DNA of 64,000 bases, from contig CAMDAH010000009.1 of the NCBI GenBank assembly GCA_945888625.1, forward strand, positions 30,446-94,445, read 5' to 3'. The position numbers and the translations under genes are program-made. This stretch comes from Chryseobacterium gleum (GTDB lineage: Bacteria; Bacteroidota; Bacteroidia; Flavobacteriales_D; Crocinitomicaceae). This document shows, piece by piece, positions 1 through 7,921 of the stretch. The stretch's first letter is position 1, and each line of letters opens with the position of its first letter. Under the pieces are notes generated by a model. The model was not told the origin of the DNA and did no database searches. It worked only from the letters and a program-made list of their open reading frames with translations.

Positions 1-24
1 TATAATTTAAAATACAAATACTAT

Positions 25-456
25 TTAAAATGGTTCTTTACCACCAAAATATTCCACAAAATTATTTTCTGTTTCCACTAACTTTACCTTTGCAAGTTCA
101 CCGCCGCTTTGGGCAATATCATTTTCTAATTGTTTCCATATGGCAATCGCAATATTTTCAGTGGAAGCCATTTCACCACTTAGAAAGGGTACGTCGAGGT
201 TTAAGTTTTTGTGATCCAATGGTTCAATTACTTTTTCTTTGATTATTGCACTCAGCACTTTCAAGTTGATTACGAACCCTGTTTCAATGTTTGGTATTCC
301 TTTTACAGTGACATATAGAACAAAATTATGGCCGTGCCAATTTTTGTTAGCACATTTACCAAAAATGCTTTCATTTTTTTCATCAGACCAATTTGGCTGA
401 TGTAATTTGTGCGCAGCATTAAACGTTTCTCTTCTTGTAATATAAATCATTTCCAT
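25..456 (-). CDS. 6-pyruvoyl-tetrahydropterin synthase / QueD family protein
   Basis: This 143-residue protein belongs to the PTPS/QueD family, zinc enzymes that turn dihydroneopterin triphosphate into 6-pyruvoyl- or 6-carboxy-tetrahydropterin in the cytoplasm. Visible residues are zinc ligands H16, H41 and H43, the catalytic cysteine C35, the D81-H82 pair, the STEN motif (98-101) and E128. The Cys-to-HGHN spacing is C-x5-HGHN, as in animal PTPS, whereas E. coli QueD has C-x3-HGH, so the exact product is open (queuosine precursor or a biopterin-like cofactor). The gene starts 5 bp after the mtaB stop and is probably co-transcribed from the mtaB promoter. M3 is an alternative start. Confidence 0.88.
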   Translation of the reverse strand: MEMIYITRRETFNAAHKLHQPNWSDEKNESIFGKCANKNWHGHNFVLYVTVKGIPNIETGFVINLKVLSAIIKEKVIEPLDHKNLNLDVPFLSGEMASTENIAIAIWKQLENDIAQSGGELAKVKLVETENNFVEYFGGKEPF

Positions 457-461
457 ATTTT

Positions 462-1787
462 TTAATTCATATAAACGATTTCATGGACCAAGTTACAAAG
501 CATAATTCCATTTGCATCTAGTTTAAGCAATTCTACCGCTTGAAAAGTATTGCTTAGTTGTTTGTTGTAGGGTAATTTTACTTTGATATAGTTTTCGGTG
601 AAACCATACATAAATCCATCATCTCCCTCCTGCTCAACTAATACGTGGCGAATACTGCCGATTTGTTGGGCGTAAAAGTTGTTTTTTTTTCGTTGTGAGA
701 GTTGTTGAAGCATTTTACTTCGAATCCTTCTAATCTCCATTGGAACTACTTCTCCGATTTTCACTGCACTTGTATTGGCTCTTTCGGAATAGGTGAATAC
801 GTGCAAATAAGAAATATCTAAGTCACTCAAATAATTAAATGTTTCATCAAAATCCGAGGCTGTTTCACCGGGAAATCCAACAATAACGTCAACTCCAATG
901 CACGCATCAGGGCGCAATTGTTTTATTTTTTGTACCCTTTCGGTATAAGTAGCCTTCAGGTATTTTCTTCGCATCGCAATAAGTAAGCGATCGGAACCCG
1001 ATTGCAGTGGAATATGAAAATGCGGAGTGAATTTTTTTGCATCGCGCAAGCAAAATTCTATGATTTCGTTGCTCAATAAATTCGGTTCGATGGAAGATAT
1101 TCGAAAGCGCTCAATGCCCTCAATTTTGTCCATTTCCTTTATTAAGGAAAGAAAATTCTCCTCACTACCTTGACCAAAATCACCAATGTTAACCCCCGTT
1201 AATACCACCTCGTTGACCGAAGTGGCAGCAATTTTTTTTGCTTCTTCAATTGTTTTTAATAGGCTAGCGTTCCGACTGATGCCACGCGCCAGTGGAATGG
1301 TGCAAAAAGTGCAAAAATAATCACATCCGTCCTGTATCTTAAGAAAGGAGCGAGTTCTGTCGCCAAAAGAAAAGGAAGGCTCAAATTTTTTGGTCGCTTT
1401 GATATTTTGTGAATCAACATACACGGATTGCTGATTGTCAATTTCTCTTTCAATGTGTTCTAGTACATTAAATTTTTCGTTTGCACCCAGTACCATGTTT
1501 ACACCGGGTATGGCAGCAATTTCATTTGGCTTTAATTGCGCATAGCAACCTATAATTGCTATAAAGCTTTCTGGATTTATTTTCTTGGCACGACGTACTA
1601 ACTGCCTACATTTTTTGTCGGCATTTTCTGTTACTGAACAAGTATTAATAATAAAAACATCCGGACATTCTTCAAAATCAACTTTCGCATAGCCCGAGTG
1701 TTCAAACAGGCGACCAATAGTGGAGGATTCGGAAAAATTCAACTTGCACCCTAAAGTATAAAAAGCTACTTTCTTAAATTCAATCAT
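462..1787 (-). CDS. mtaB: tRNA t6A37 methylthiotransferase MtaB
   Basis: This radical-SAM enzyme adds a methylthio group to t6A at position 37 of ANN-decoding tRNAs. The 441-residue protein has the N-terminal UPF0004 domain (TLGCKLN with C14, then NTCSVT and GCYAQ cysteines for the second 4Fe-4S cluster), the radical-SAM motif CDYFCTFC and a C-terminal TRAM-like stretch. NTCSVT and the KLN motif favour MtaB over MiaB and RimO. The open frame extends upstream to a TTG at 1823. However, a consensus promoter occupies 1794-1824, so the ATG at 1787 is the better start and it matches the family N-terminus. It is the first gene of a two-gene operon with the pterin synthase. Confidence 0.93.
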   Translation of the reverse strand: MIEFKKVAFYTLGCKLNFSESSTIGRLFEHSGYAKVDFEECPDVFIINTCSVTENADKKCRQLVRRAKKINPESFIAIIGCYAQLKPNEIAAIPGVNMVLGANEKFNVLEHIEREIDNQQSVYVDSQNIKATKKFEPSFSFGDRTRSFLKIQDGCDYFCTFCTIPLARGISRNASLLKTIEEAKKIAATSVNEVVLTGVNIGDFGQGSEENFLSLIKEMDKIEGIERFRISSIEPNLLSNEIIEFCLRDAKKFTPHFHIPLQSGSDRLLIAMRRKYLKATYTERVQKIKQLRPDACIGVDVIVGFPGETASDFDETFNYLSDLDISYLHVFTYSERANTSAVKIGEVVPMEIRRIRSKMLQQLSQRKKNNFYAQQIGSIRHVLVEQEGDDGFMYGFTENYIKVKLPYNKQLSNTFQAVELLKLDANGIMLCNLVHEIVYMN

Positions 1788-1793
1788 TGTTTG

Positions 1794-1824
1794 CAAAATT
1801 AAAGGTATTCCATTAATTGACAAA
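1794..1824 (-). promoter_or_regulatory. Consensus promoter of mtaB
   Basis: Read on the minus strand, TTTG is followed by 19 bases and then TAATTTTG. This matches the Bacteroidota -33/-7 consensus TTTG-N19-TAnnTTTG exactly. Only 6 nt separate the -7 element from the ATG at 1787, so the mRNA would have almost no leader. The element decides the start, because a start at 1823 would lie upstream of the -7 box. Confidence 0.7.
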
Positions 1825-1869
1825 CTTATTTATTGAGTAAAAGGTGTGTTAAGGGCACAAAATAAAGAT

Positions 1870-1877
1870 TAACTTTG
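1870..1877 (+). promoter_or_regulatory. -7 promoter element of the beta-synthase gene
   Basis: TAACTTTG matches the TAnnTTTG consensus 13 nt before the ATG at 1891. No clear -33 box is visible at the usual distance. Confidence 0.5.
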
Positions 1878-1890
1878 TAAAAATTCTAAA

Positions 1891-3252
1891 ATGAAAGTAT
1901 TCAACAATATCCTCGAAACAATTGGAAACACCCCTATTGTTAGAATTAATCGCTTGGCAGTTGGCGTTAAAGCCCAAGTTTTTGCAAAAATTGAAACCAC
2001 TAATCCTGGCAATTCTGTCAAGGATCGCATGGCAATTAAAATGATTGAGGATGCTGAAAAATCAGGTTTATTAAAGCCTGGAGGGACCATTATTGAGGGT
2101 ACATCGGGCAATACAGGAATGGGTTTGGCATTGACAGCTATAATCAAAGGGTATAAATTAATTTGTGTTCTAAATGATAAACAGTCGAAGGAAAAGATGG
2201 ATATTCTTCGTGCCGTGGGTTCTGAAGTAGTGGTTTGTCCAACGGCTGTTGAGCCAACTGATCCAAGGTCGTATTATTCAGTATCAAGGCGCTTAGCCAC
2301 TGAAATTCCAAACTCTTGGTATGTAAATCAGTATGATAATTTATCCAATCGTACGGCGCATTACGAGCAAACAGGACCTGAAATTTGGGAACAAACAGAA
2401 GGTAAAATAACGCATTTTGTGGTGGGTGTTGGCACTGGAGGAACGATTTCAGGGGTTGGTAAATACTTAAAAGAAAAGAATCCAAGCATTAAGATTTGGG
2501 GAATTGATACGTATGGCTCCGTATTTAAAAAATACAAGGAAACAGGCATTTTTGATGAAAATGAAATTTATCCATACATCACTGAAGGAATAGGGGAGGA
2601 CATATTGCCGGCAAACGTTGATTTTGATGTGATTGATTTATTTGAGAAAGTAACAGATAAGGATGCCGCAATTTACACGCGACGTTTGGCGAAAGAGGAG
2701 GGTATTTTTGTTGGGAACTCTGCCGGTGCTGCGATTAAAGGATTATTGCAATTACAAGGGCAACTTACGGAAGATGATGTGGTGGTAGTTTTATTTCACG
2801 ATCACGGCAGTCGCTACATTGGTAAAATTTTTAATGACGATTGGATGCGTGAAAGGGGCTTTTTAGAAGAAACCATTTTGAATGCTCAGGATATGGTTAA
2901 TAAGCATGTAGAACGCCCACTCGTTTCTTTGTACGCAGAGGAATTGGTTTCACATGCTATCGCTGCTATGCGTAAGTTTGGTATTTCTCAAATTCCTGTG
3001 ATGAAAGATGGCGGTTTTGTGGGGTCTGTTGATGATCGAAGTGTTTACCAACTTCTTGTTGATAATCCTAATTTAAAAGATGCGCCTATATCAAGCATTA
3101 TGCAAGCACCTTTTCCTTTAGTACAATTAACGACTCCTGTTGATGAGATTTGTAAATTGATAAATCGCGAAACACCTGCTGTTTTGGTTGATTTAGGAGA
3201 GGGTAAATATCATATTGTTACTCGATATGATGTGATTTCTGCCATGTCTTAA
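1891..3252 (+). CDS. Cystathionine beta-synthase-like PLP enzyme with CBS domains
   Basis: This fold-type II PLP enzyme of sulfur amino acid metabolism makes cystathionine from serine and homocysteine, or cysteine from an activated serine. In its 453 residues the N-terminal catalytic domain (1 to about 320) shows the PLP lysine K44 in PGNSVKDR and the phosphate-binding TSGNTG loop (71-76). A paired CBS regulatory module fills about 335-453. There is no N-terminal haem-binding extension as in animal CBS. The CBS tail favours cystathionine beta-synthase over a plain cysteine synthase, but sequence alone does not settle the substrate. The next gene begins 4 bp downstream. Confidence 0.88.
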   Translation: MKVFNNILETIGNTPIVRINRLAVGVKAQVFAKIETTNPGNSVKDRMAIKMIEDAEKSGLLKPGGTIIEGTSGNTGMGLALTAIIKGYKLICVLNDKQSKEKMDILRAVGSEVVVCPTAVEPTDPRSYYSVSRRLATEIPNSWYVNQYDNLSNRTAHYEQTGPEIWEQTEGKITHFVVGVGTGGTISGVGKYLKEKNPSIKIWGIDTYGSVFKKYKETGIFDENEIYPYITEGIGEDILPANVDFDVIDLFEKVTDKDAAIYTRRLAKEEGIFVGNSAGAAIKGLLQLQGQLTEDDVVVVLFHDHGSRYIGKIFNDDWMRERGFLEETILNAQDMVNKHVERPLVSLYAEELVSHAIAAMRKFGISQIPVMKDGGFVGSVDDRSVYQLLVDNPNLKDAPISSIMQAPFPLVQLTTPVDEICKLINRETPAVLVDLGEGKYHIVTRYDVISAMS

Positions 3253-3256
3253 TTAG

Positions 3257-4003
3257 ATGTCTAGCAAGACTTATAAAGATCAATTAGGTAGGGAAGTGGT
3301 ACTTCCTGAGTTTCCTAAACGGGTCATTTGTCTGGTTCCTTCCATAACGGAGTTAGTTGCCTATTTTGAAATGGATACTGAAGTGGTGGGAATTACAAAA
3401 TTTTGTATTTATCCAACTTCTTGGTTTCAAAGTAAAGAAAGAATTGGCGGAACAAAAAACATCGATATTGAAAAAGTAAAGTCGCTTCAACCGGATTTAA
3501 TTATTGGGAATAAAGAAGAAAATACGAAAGACGATATGGAAGCATTGATGGCTTTTGCTCCCGTTTGGATGAGTGATGTCAACTCCATCGAAGATGCGAA
3601 TAACTTAATTGCTTGCTTGGCAGAAATTTTCAAAAAAGAAGATAAAGGTCAAGCCTTGATAGGGGATTTAAATAATTATTTTTTGTCGCATGCCTCAGAA
3701 GGTGCAGGAAAATCAGTTTTATATTTTATTTGGCATTCGCCTGGTTTTGTTGCTGGAAAAAATACGTACATCGATTCTTATTTAACTTCCATCGGTTATC
3801 AGAATTGTGTTTCCATGGATCGTTACCCTGAAATGACTTCGCTTGGTTCCTTGTTACCTGATGTGGTACTTTTGAGCTCTGAGCCATTTCCTTTTAATGA
3901 GACTCACGTTACTTTTTATCAGGAGTTATTTCCCAATGCTGAAATTAAATTAGTGGGTGGTGAGCGCTATTCGTGGTACGGTGTAAGAACCTTGCTATGT
4001 TAA
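3257..4003 (+). CDS. Helical-backbone metal/cobalamin receptor (BtuF-like), no signal peptide
   Basis: The 248 residues match the TroA/BtuF-type periplasmic binding fold: an N-terminal domain starting DQLGREVVLPEFPKRVICLVPSITE, a connecting helix around 110-145 and a second alpha/beta domain. Family members bind siderophores, haem or vitamin B12 for ABC importers. No signal peptide or lipobox is present at the N-terminus and no ABC permease or ATPase gene is adjacent, so a classical import role is doubtful. It follows the beta-synthase by 4 bp and overlaps the next gene by 7 bp, suggesting one operon. The function is unassigned beyond the fold. Confidence 0.75.
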   Translation: MSSKTYKDQLGREVVLPEFPKRVICLVPSITELVAYFEMDTEVVGITKFCIYPTSWFQSKERIGGTKNIDIEKVKSLQPDLIIGNKEENTKDDMEALMAFAPVWMSDVNSIEDANNLIACLAEIFKKEDKGQALIGDLNNYFLSHASEGAGKSVLYFIWHSPGFVAGKNTYIDSYLTSIGYQNCVSMDRYPEMTSLGSLLPDVVLLSSEPFPFNETHVTFYQELFPNAEIKLVGGERYSWYGVRTLLC

Positions 4004-4404
4004 AAGATCAAGCCACACTTCCTAAAGCCGTCTTGTTTTTTGATGGTGATTGTCCTTTATGCAACCGTGTACTGACTTTTATTTTGTCGAACGAGATAAG
4101 GGCAGATTTGGTGTTTTCACCGCTTAATGCAAGCAGTAGTGAGCGATGGCGGGAGGCTCATCCCAACATGCTTATGGAGGAAGATTCCGTTTATTATTTC
4201 GATGGCTTAAATCTTTATAAAAAGTCTACAGCAGTGCTTCAATTACTTCCGAAACTACGTTGGTATACAGGCTTTTTAAGGTTGGGGTGGTTACTCCCGC
4301 TTAAACTTAGGGATCGATGCTATGATTTTGTGGCGCTCCGTAGAAAAAGGATATTTAAAGAATGCATTATGGATACTAGATTAATGGGGAGAATGTTGCA
4401 CTAA
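3997..4404 (+). CDS. DCC-family (DUF393) thiol-disulfide oxidoreductase-like protein
   Basis: This 135-residue protein has the family hallmark FFDGDCPLCNR near its N-terminus, a D-x-x-C-x-x-C arrangement with C19 and C22 resembling a thioredoxin-type redox site. DCC proteins are small and widespread and their substrates are largely unknown. The ATG at 3997 overlaps the upstream stop (ATGTTAA). A longer reading from 3973 would add eight residues with no family support. It is the last gene of the operon with the beta-synthase and the BtuF-like protein. Confidence 0.75.
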   Translation: MLKDQATLPKAVLFFDGDCPLCNRVLTFILSNEIRADLVFSPLNASSSERWREAHPNMLMEEDSVYYFDGLNLYKKSTAVLQLLPKLRWYTGFLRLGWLLPLKLRDRCYDFVALRRKRIFKECIMDTRLMGRMLH

Positions 4405-4412
4405 AAAGGAGT

Positions 4413-4988
4413 TTAACGCTCTAAAGTCCGCTCAATTCCATCTATCAAAGCATGAATCACTTTAATATGAATTTCTTGTGCCCTGTCTGCGTATTCAGAA
4501 TGGGGTGCACGGATTTCTAAGTCGGCTATTTCAGCCAATTTACCGCCATCTTTTCCTGTCAATACAATTGTTTTCATGCCAAGTGCTTTCGCCGCTTGAA
4601 CAGCAAGAATGACATTTTTTGAATTCCCTGAGGTGGAAATTCCGAGCAAAACGTCTTGTGAATGTCCCAAGCCTTCTACGTATCTCGAAAAGACAAAGTC
4701 ATACCCGTAATCATTTGCTACACAACTGATATGTGAAGGATCTGATATCGAAACGGCCGCTAGTGCTTTTCGATTATTTCTATATCGACCACTTAATTCT
4801 TCCGCAAAGTGCATGGCGTCGCACATCGATCCACCGTTACCGCATGAAATGATTTTACCGCCTTGCTGTAAGGCTTGACTCATTATCCCGATTGCGTCTG
4901 CTATTTTTTTCATGTTCTCTGGAACATGAAAGGCCGCTAGTGTATTTTTTGCTTCTTCAAAGTGTTGATCGATTCGAGCTGTTTCCAT
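4413..4988 (-). CDS. gmhA: Phosphoheptose isomerase GmhA (SIS domain)
   Basis: This isomerase converts sedoheptulose 7-phosphate to D-glycero-manno-heptose 7-phosphate, the first step toward ADP/GDP-heptose for LPS core or S-layer glycans. The 191 residues form a single SIS domain with the [19 protein letters not shown] segment (phosphosugar and zinc site), STSGNS (119-124) and the C-terminal helix bearing [10 protein letters not shown]. Length and motifs match GmhA closely. The gene diverges from the SDR gene at 5077. Other heptose genes are not adjacent. Confidence 0.9.
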   Translation of the reverse strand: METARIDQHFEEAKNTLAAFHVPENMKKIADAIGIMSQALQQGGKIISCGNGGSMCDAMHFAEELSGRYRNNRKALAAVSISDPSHISCVANDYGYDFVFSRYVEGLGHSQDVLLGISTSGNSKNVILAVQAAKALGMKTIVLTGKDGGKLAEIADLEIRAPHSEYADRAQEIHIKVIHALIDGIERTLER

Positions 4989-5007
4989 TTTAAAAATCCT
5001 TGGTCCT

Positions 5008-5015
5008 CAAAAATA
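5008..5015 (-). promoter_or_regulatory. -7 promoter element of gmhA
   Basis: Minus-strand TATTTTTG (TAnnTTTG consensus) lies 19 nt before the gmhA ATG. No -33 box is evident at the usual distance. Confidence 0.45.
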
Positions 5016-5049
5016 ACAATTATTCACTGAGTTGGTATCGCTTTCTTTT

Positions 5050-5057
5050 TAACTTTG
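5050..5057 (+). promoter_or_regulatory. -7 promoter element of the SDR gene
   Basis: TAACTTTG matches TAnnTTTG, 19 nt before the ATG at 5077. A possible TTG -33 box sits at 5032-5034, with a somewhat short spacer of 15. A transcript starting here would begin at or after the TTG at 5059, which supports the ATG at 5077. Confidence 0.45.
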
Positions 5058-5076
5058 TTTGCTTTGCATTAGGTAC

Positions 5077-5868
5077 ATGAAAAGAAATTACGATAATAAA
5101 GTCATATGGATAACGGGAGCTTCCTCTGGAATAGGTGCTGAGTTGGCTCGGCAATTTGAACAAGCTGGAGCACGTTTAGTCTTATCTGCTAGAAACGTCA
5201 ATGGCCTAAATGAATTGAAAGCTAAGCTCATGCATCCAACTAAGCATCTTGTCCTGCCCTTAGATTTAGCGAAGCCAGGTACTTTTATTGGCTTAGTTTC
5301 AACAGTAATTGATGAAATGGGTGGTATTGATGTTTTAGTTAATAATGGTGGTGTCAGTCAACGGGCCATTGCTAGAGATACGGCCATCGAGGTGGACCGT
5401 GAAATCATGGAGGTGAATTATTTTGGGCCCATGGCACTCACCAAGGCAGCATTACCGGCCCTGAAAAAAAGTTGTGGTCAGCTTATTGTTATTAGCAGTG
5501 TTGCGGGTAAATTTGGTTTTCATTTACGTTCTGCCTATTCAGCATCCAAGCATGCTTTGCATGGTTTCTTTGAAAGTCTTGCTTTAGAGGAAAAAGATAC
5601 GCTTTGCTTGACGATGGTTTGTCCTGGGAAGATCAACACTTCTATTTCCTTCAATGCACTTAATGCGAAAGGGGAAGCTTCGCAAATCATCGATCCTAAC
5701 CACATATCGGGTATGCCGGTAGAAAAATGTGTTAAAATAATCATCCGTGCAGCACGTCGAGAAAAATCTGAAGTTTTAATGGGTGGTAAAGAGGTGCTAG
5801 CGGTTTACATTAAGCGTTATTTCCCTGCCTTTTTTCGAGCACTTATGCGAAAACAAAAACCTGCTTAA
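5077..5868 (+). CDS. Short-chain dehydrogenase/reductase (SDR)
   Basis: This 263-residue NAD(P)-dependent oxidoreductase of the classical SDR type has the Rossmann glycine motif TGASSGIG near residue 15, NNGG (NNAG-type) in the middle, the catalytic serine in VISSVAG and YSASK for the Tyr-Lys pair. The C-terminal tail (YIKRYFPAFFRALMRK) resembles DHRS7-like membrane-associated SDRs. The substrate is unknown. The ATG at 5077 is preferred over an upstream TTG at 5059. It converges with the esterase gene downstream, with only 2 bp between stops. Confidence 0.85.
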   Translation: MKRNYDNKVIWITGASSGIGAELARQFEQAGARLVLSARNVNGLNELKAKLMHPTKHLVLPLDLAKPGTFIGLVSTVIDEMGGIDVLVNNGGVSQRAIARDTAIEVDREIMEVNYFGPMALTKAALPALKKSCGQLIVISSVAGKFGFHLRSAYSASKHALHGFFESLALEEKDTLCLTMVCPGKINTSISFNALNAKGEASQIIDPNHISGMPVEKCVKIIIRAARREKSEVLMGGKEVLAVYIKRYFPAFFRALMRKQKPA

Positions 5869-5870
5869 TA

Positions 5871-6494
5871 TTATCTATCCAAGATATTTATTAAGGTGTC
5901 AGCATCAATGTCATGCTTTCCATTATATTCTATGATTTCAAAATTCAATGATCTATACTTGCTTATTTCTTTAGCTTGAGCAGCAGCGTCATAAAATTCA
6001 TCGTTCTTGCCAATGACAAAGCTTCCATTTTTTATGTTAACAACTGATGATGCGTCTAGATCAGGCGGAAATACACTGGCCCAAAGAATGAGTTGATCAA
6101 TGTCTTTTCTTTGTGCATTCCACCGAGCTGCAGTTGCGCCTCCTTGTGAAAATCCTAAAACCAGTAGTTCACTAAACTGCTTTTCTTTTTGCAAAAGGTC
6201 TACTAGATTATTGAGGTATTCATTGTTATCAGCAATATTATTAATTCGGTCTTCTTTTGTCATCCACGAAGCGCCCACACGGCCCGATGAACCGTTCAAA
6301 TAAAAATGATGCATGGCTTCTGGTGCTACTATGAAGTAATTTTCAGGAACTTGATGGAATTTACGAATAAAATGTTCCGCTAATTGACCATAACCGTGTA
6401 AGACGATTAGCAGTTTTGATGTTTTTTTTAAATCGCCGTGCGTAAAATAGCGTTGTGTTTTACTGGTTTTTATCTCAAAGTAATTCGGTTCCAT
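5871..6494 (-). CDS. Alpha/beta-hydrolase, phospholipase/carboxylesterase type
   Basis: The 207-residue alpha/beta-hydrolase resembles small carboxylesterases (YpfH/EstB type). HGYGQ forms the oxyanion region, LGFSQGG carries the nucleophilic serine, IGKNDEF supplies the acid, and GKHDID near the C-terminus holds the catalytic histidine. No signal peptide is present, so it is probably cytoplasmic. An in-frame TTG at 6524 overlaps a -7 promoter element, so the ATG at 6494 is the likely start. The natural ester substrate cannot be told from sequence. Confidence 0.8.
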   Translation of the reverse strand: MEPNYFEIKTSKTQRYFTHGDLKKTSKLLIVLHGYGQLAEHFIRKFHQVPENYFIVAPEAMHHFYLNGSSGRVGASWMTKEDRINNIADNNEYLNNLVDLLQKEKQFSELLVLGFSQGGATAARWNAQRKDIDQLILWASVFPPDLDASSVVNIKNGSFVIGKNDEFYDAAAQAKEISKYRSLNFEIIEYNGKHDIDADTLINILDR

Positions 6495-6521
6495 GACGCT
6501 TAGCTTTGTGTTGAATTGGGG

Positions 6522-6529
6522 CAAAGATA
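6522..6529 (-). promoter_or_regulatory. -7 promoter element of the esterase gene
   Basis: Minus-strand TATCTTTG matches TAnnTTTG 27 nt before the ATG at 6494. It overlaps the alternative TTG start at 6524 and argues against that start. Confidence 0.5.
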
Positions 6530-6588
6530 CTTAGAAATCCATACCATATATTCTTTAAGATTATCGCCAATTAAAGTATTTTTACAAA

Positions 6589-7800
6589 ATGAAAATTGCA
6601 ATAATTGGAGGTGGGGCAGCAGGTTTTTTTTCAGCATTATCCATAAAGCAACATTTTCCGAATCATGAAGTCATCATTTTAGAAAAGACGACCAAGGTCT
6701 TGGCTAAGGTTAAAATTTCTGGTGGAGGCAGGTGCAACGTAACCAATGACCAGCGATATTCAAAACAACTTTCTAAGCTTTATCCAAGAGGAGAAAATTA
6801 CCTAAAAAAAGCCTTTGATGTATTTGGTGTAGATGAAACTTTTCAGTGGTTTTCAGAACGTGGTGTTGCCCTAAAGGTTTATCCGGACGGGTGTGTTTTT
6901 CCAGTTGCCAATGATTCTCAGGTGATCATTGATTGTTTTATGAGAGAAGCTAGTCGGCTAAAGATCAAAATTGAATACCAAGCTGCTGTTCAAGCAATAC
7001 GATTGGAGCAAGATAAATTTATTCTTGAAACGAGAGAGAAAAGCTATCAATTCGATAAGGTGATCATAACCTCAGGTGGGCAACCTAAAAAAAGTGGAAT
7101 GGATTGGCTTGAAAAATTGGGGCATGGTATTGTTGATCCTGTACCTTCTTTATTTACTTTCAATATGCCCGCGAATCCTATTACCGCATTAATGGGTAAT
7201 GTGGTGGAAAAAGCGGTCGTTAAGGTGGAAGGAACAAAATTAGTTGGCAAAGGTCCATTGTTGATAACGCATTGGGGAATGAGTGGACCAGCCATCTTGC
7301 TATTATCAGCTTGGGGTGCTCGCGTATTACATGAAAAAGAATACCAATTTGCTGTGCTTGTTAATTGGTTAAACGACCAAAAAGAATATGAGCTGCAACA
7401 AGTGATTTCAAACGTAATTGCTACTCAAGGAGGTAAAATGATTGGTAATTTAAATCCTTTTCCAATAAGTAACCGTTTGTGGCATTTTCTTCTTCAGAAA
7501 TGTTCGCTCAGCTTGGAATTGAGATGGCAAGATCTAGGTAGTAAAAGCATCAATAAGATAATAAATGCGTTAATTAATGATCGCTACGAAGTGTCTGGTA
7601 AAACTACCTTTAAGGAGGAATTTGTAACGGCAGGTGGTGTAGCATTAAAAGATGTGGATATTCGTACCATGGAAAGTAAAATAGTTCCAGGTCTTCATTT
7701 TGCTGGGGAAGTTCTTGATATCGATGGAATAACAGGTGGTTATAATTTTCAAGCTGCTTGGACAACTGGTTTCATCGCTGGTAAAGGAGTAGGGGAATGA
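6589..7800 (+). CDS. HI0933/BaiN-family FAD-dependent oxidoreductase
   Basis: The 403-residue flavoprotein begins with the dinucleotide-binding motif IIGGGAAGFFSA, followed by the family signature KVKISGGGRCNVTN (about 41-54). The C-terminus has the second FAD contact, GLHFAGEVLDIDGITGGYNFQAAW. These are hallmarks of the HI0933/YhiN/BaiN group. Family members are common and mostly uncharacterised, although one gut member acts on bile-acid intermediates. No partner gene is adjacent. The short spacing to the next reading frames suggests it may share a transcript with what follows. Confidence 0.85.
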   Translation: MKIAIIGGGAAGFFSALSIKQHFPNHEVIILEKTTKVLAKVKISGGGRCNVTNDQRYSKQLSKLYPRGENYLKKAFDVFGVDETFQWFSERGVALKVYPDGCVFPVANDSQVIIDCFMREASRLKIKIEYQAAVQAIRLEQDKFILETREKSYQFDKVIITSGGQPKKSGMDWLEKLGHGIVDPVPSLFTFNMPANPITALMGNVVEKAVVKVEGTKLVGKGPLLITHWGMSGPAILLLSAWGARVLHEKEYQFAVLVNWLNDQKEYELQQVISNVIATQGGKMIGNLNPFPISNRLWHFLLQKCSLSLELRWQDLGSKSINKIINALINDRYEVSGKTTFKEEFVTAGGVALKDVDIRTMESKIVPGLHFAGEVLDIDGITGGYNFQAAWTTGFIAGKGVGE

Positions 7801-7844
7801 GTCTTTCTAAAACTATTTTGTGTAAATTATTGTAAATTTACTTT

Positions 7845-7910
7845 GTGAAAAAATACATTGGGTTTTTCTTGGGATTGTTGATTCTTGTGGTCTATACTAG
7901 TATAAATTAA
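7845..7910 (+). CDS. Possible 21-residue single-span membrane microprotein
   Basis: A GTG-started frame encodes 21 residues: two lysines followed by an unbroken hydrophobic run (IGFFLGLLILVVY) and a short polar end. It could form one membrane helix with the lysines inside. It lies between the flavoprotein stop and the TonB receptor start (11 bp before the ATG at 7922). There is no homology argument, so it may be a chance frame or a translated leader of the receptor gene. Confidence 0.25.
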   Translation: MKKYIGFFLGLLILVVYTSIN

Positions 7911-7921
7911 AGAATATTTTA

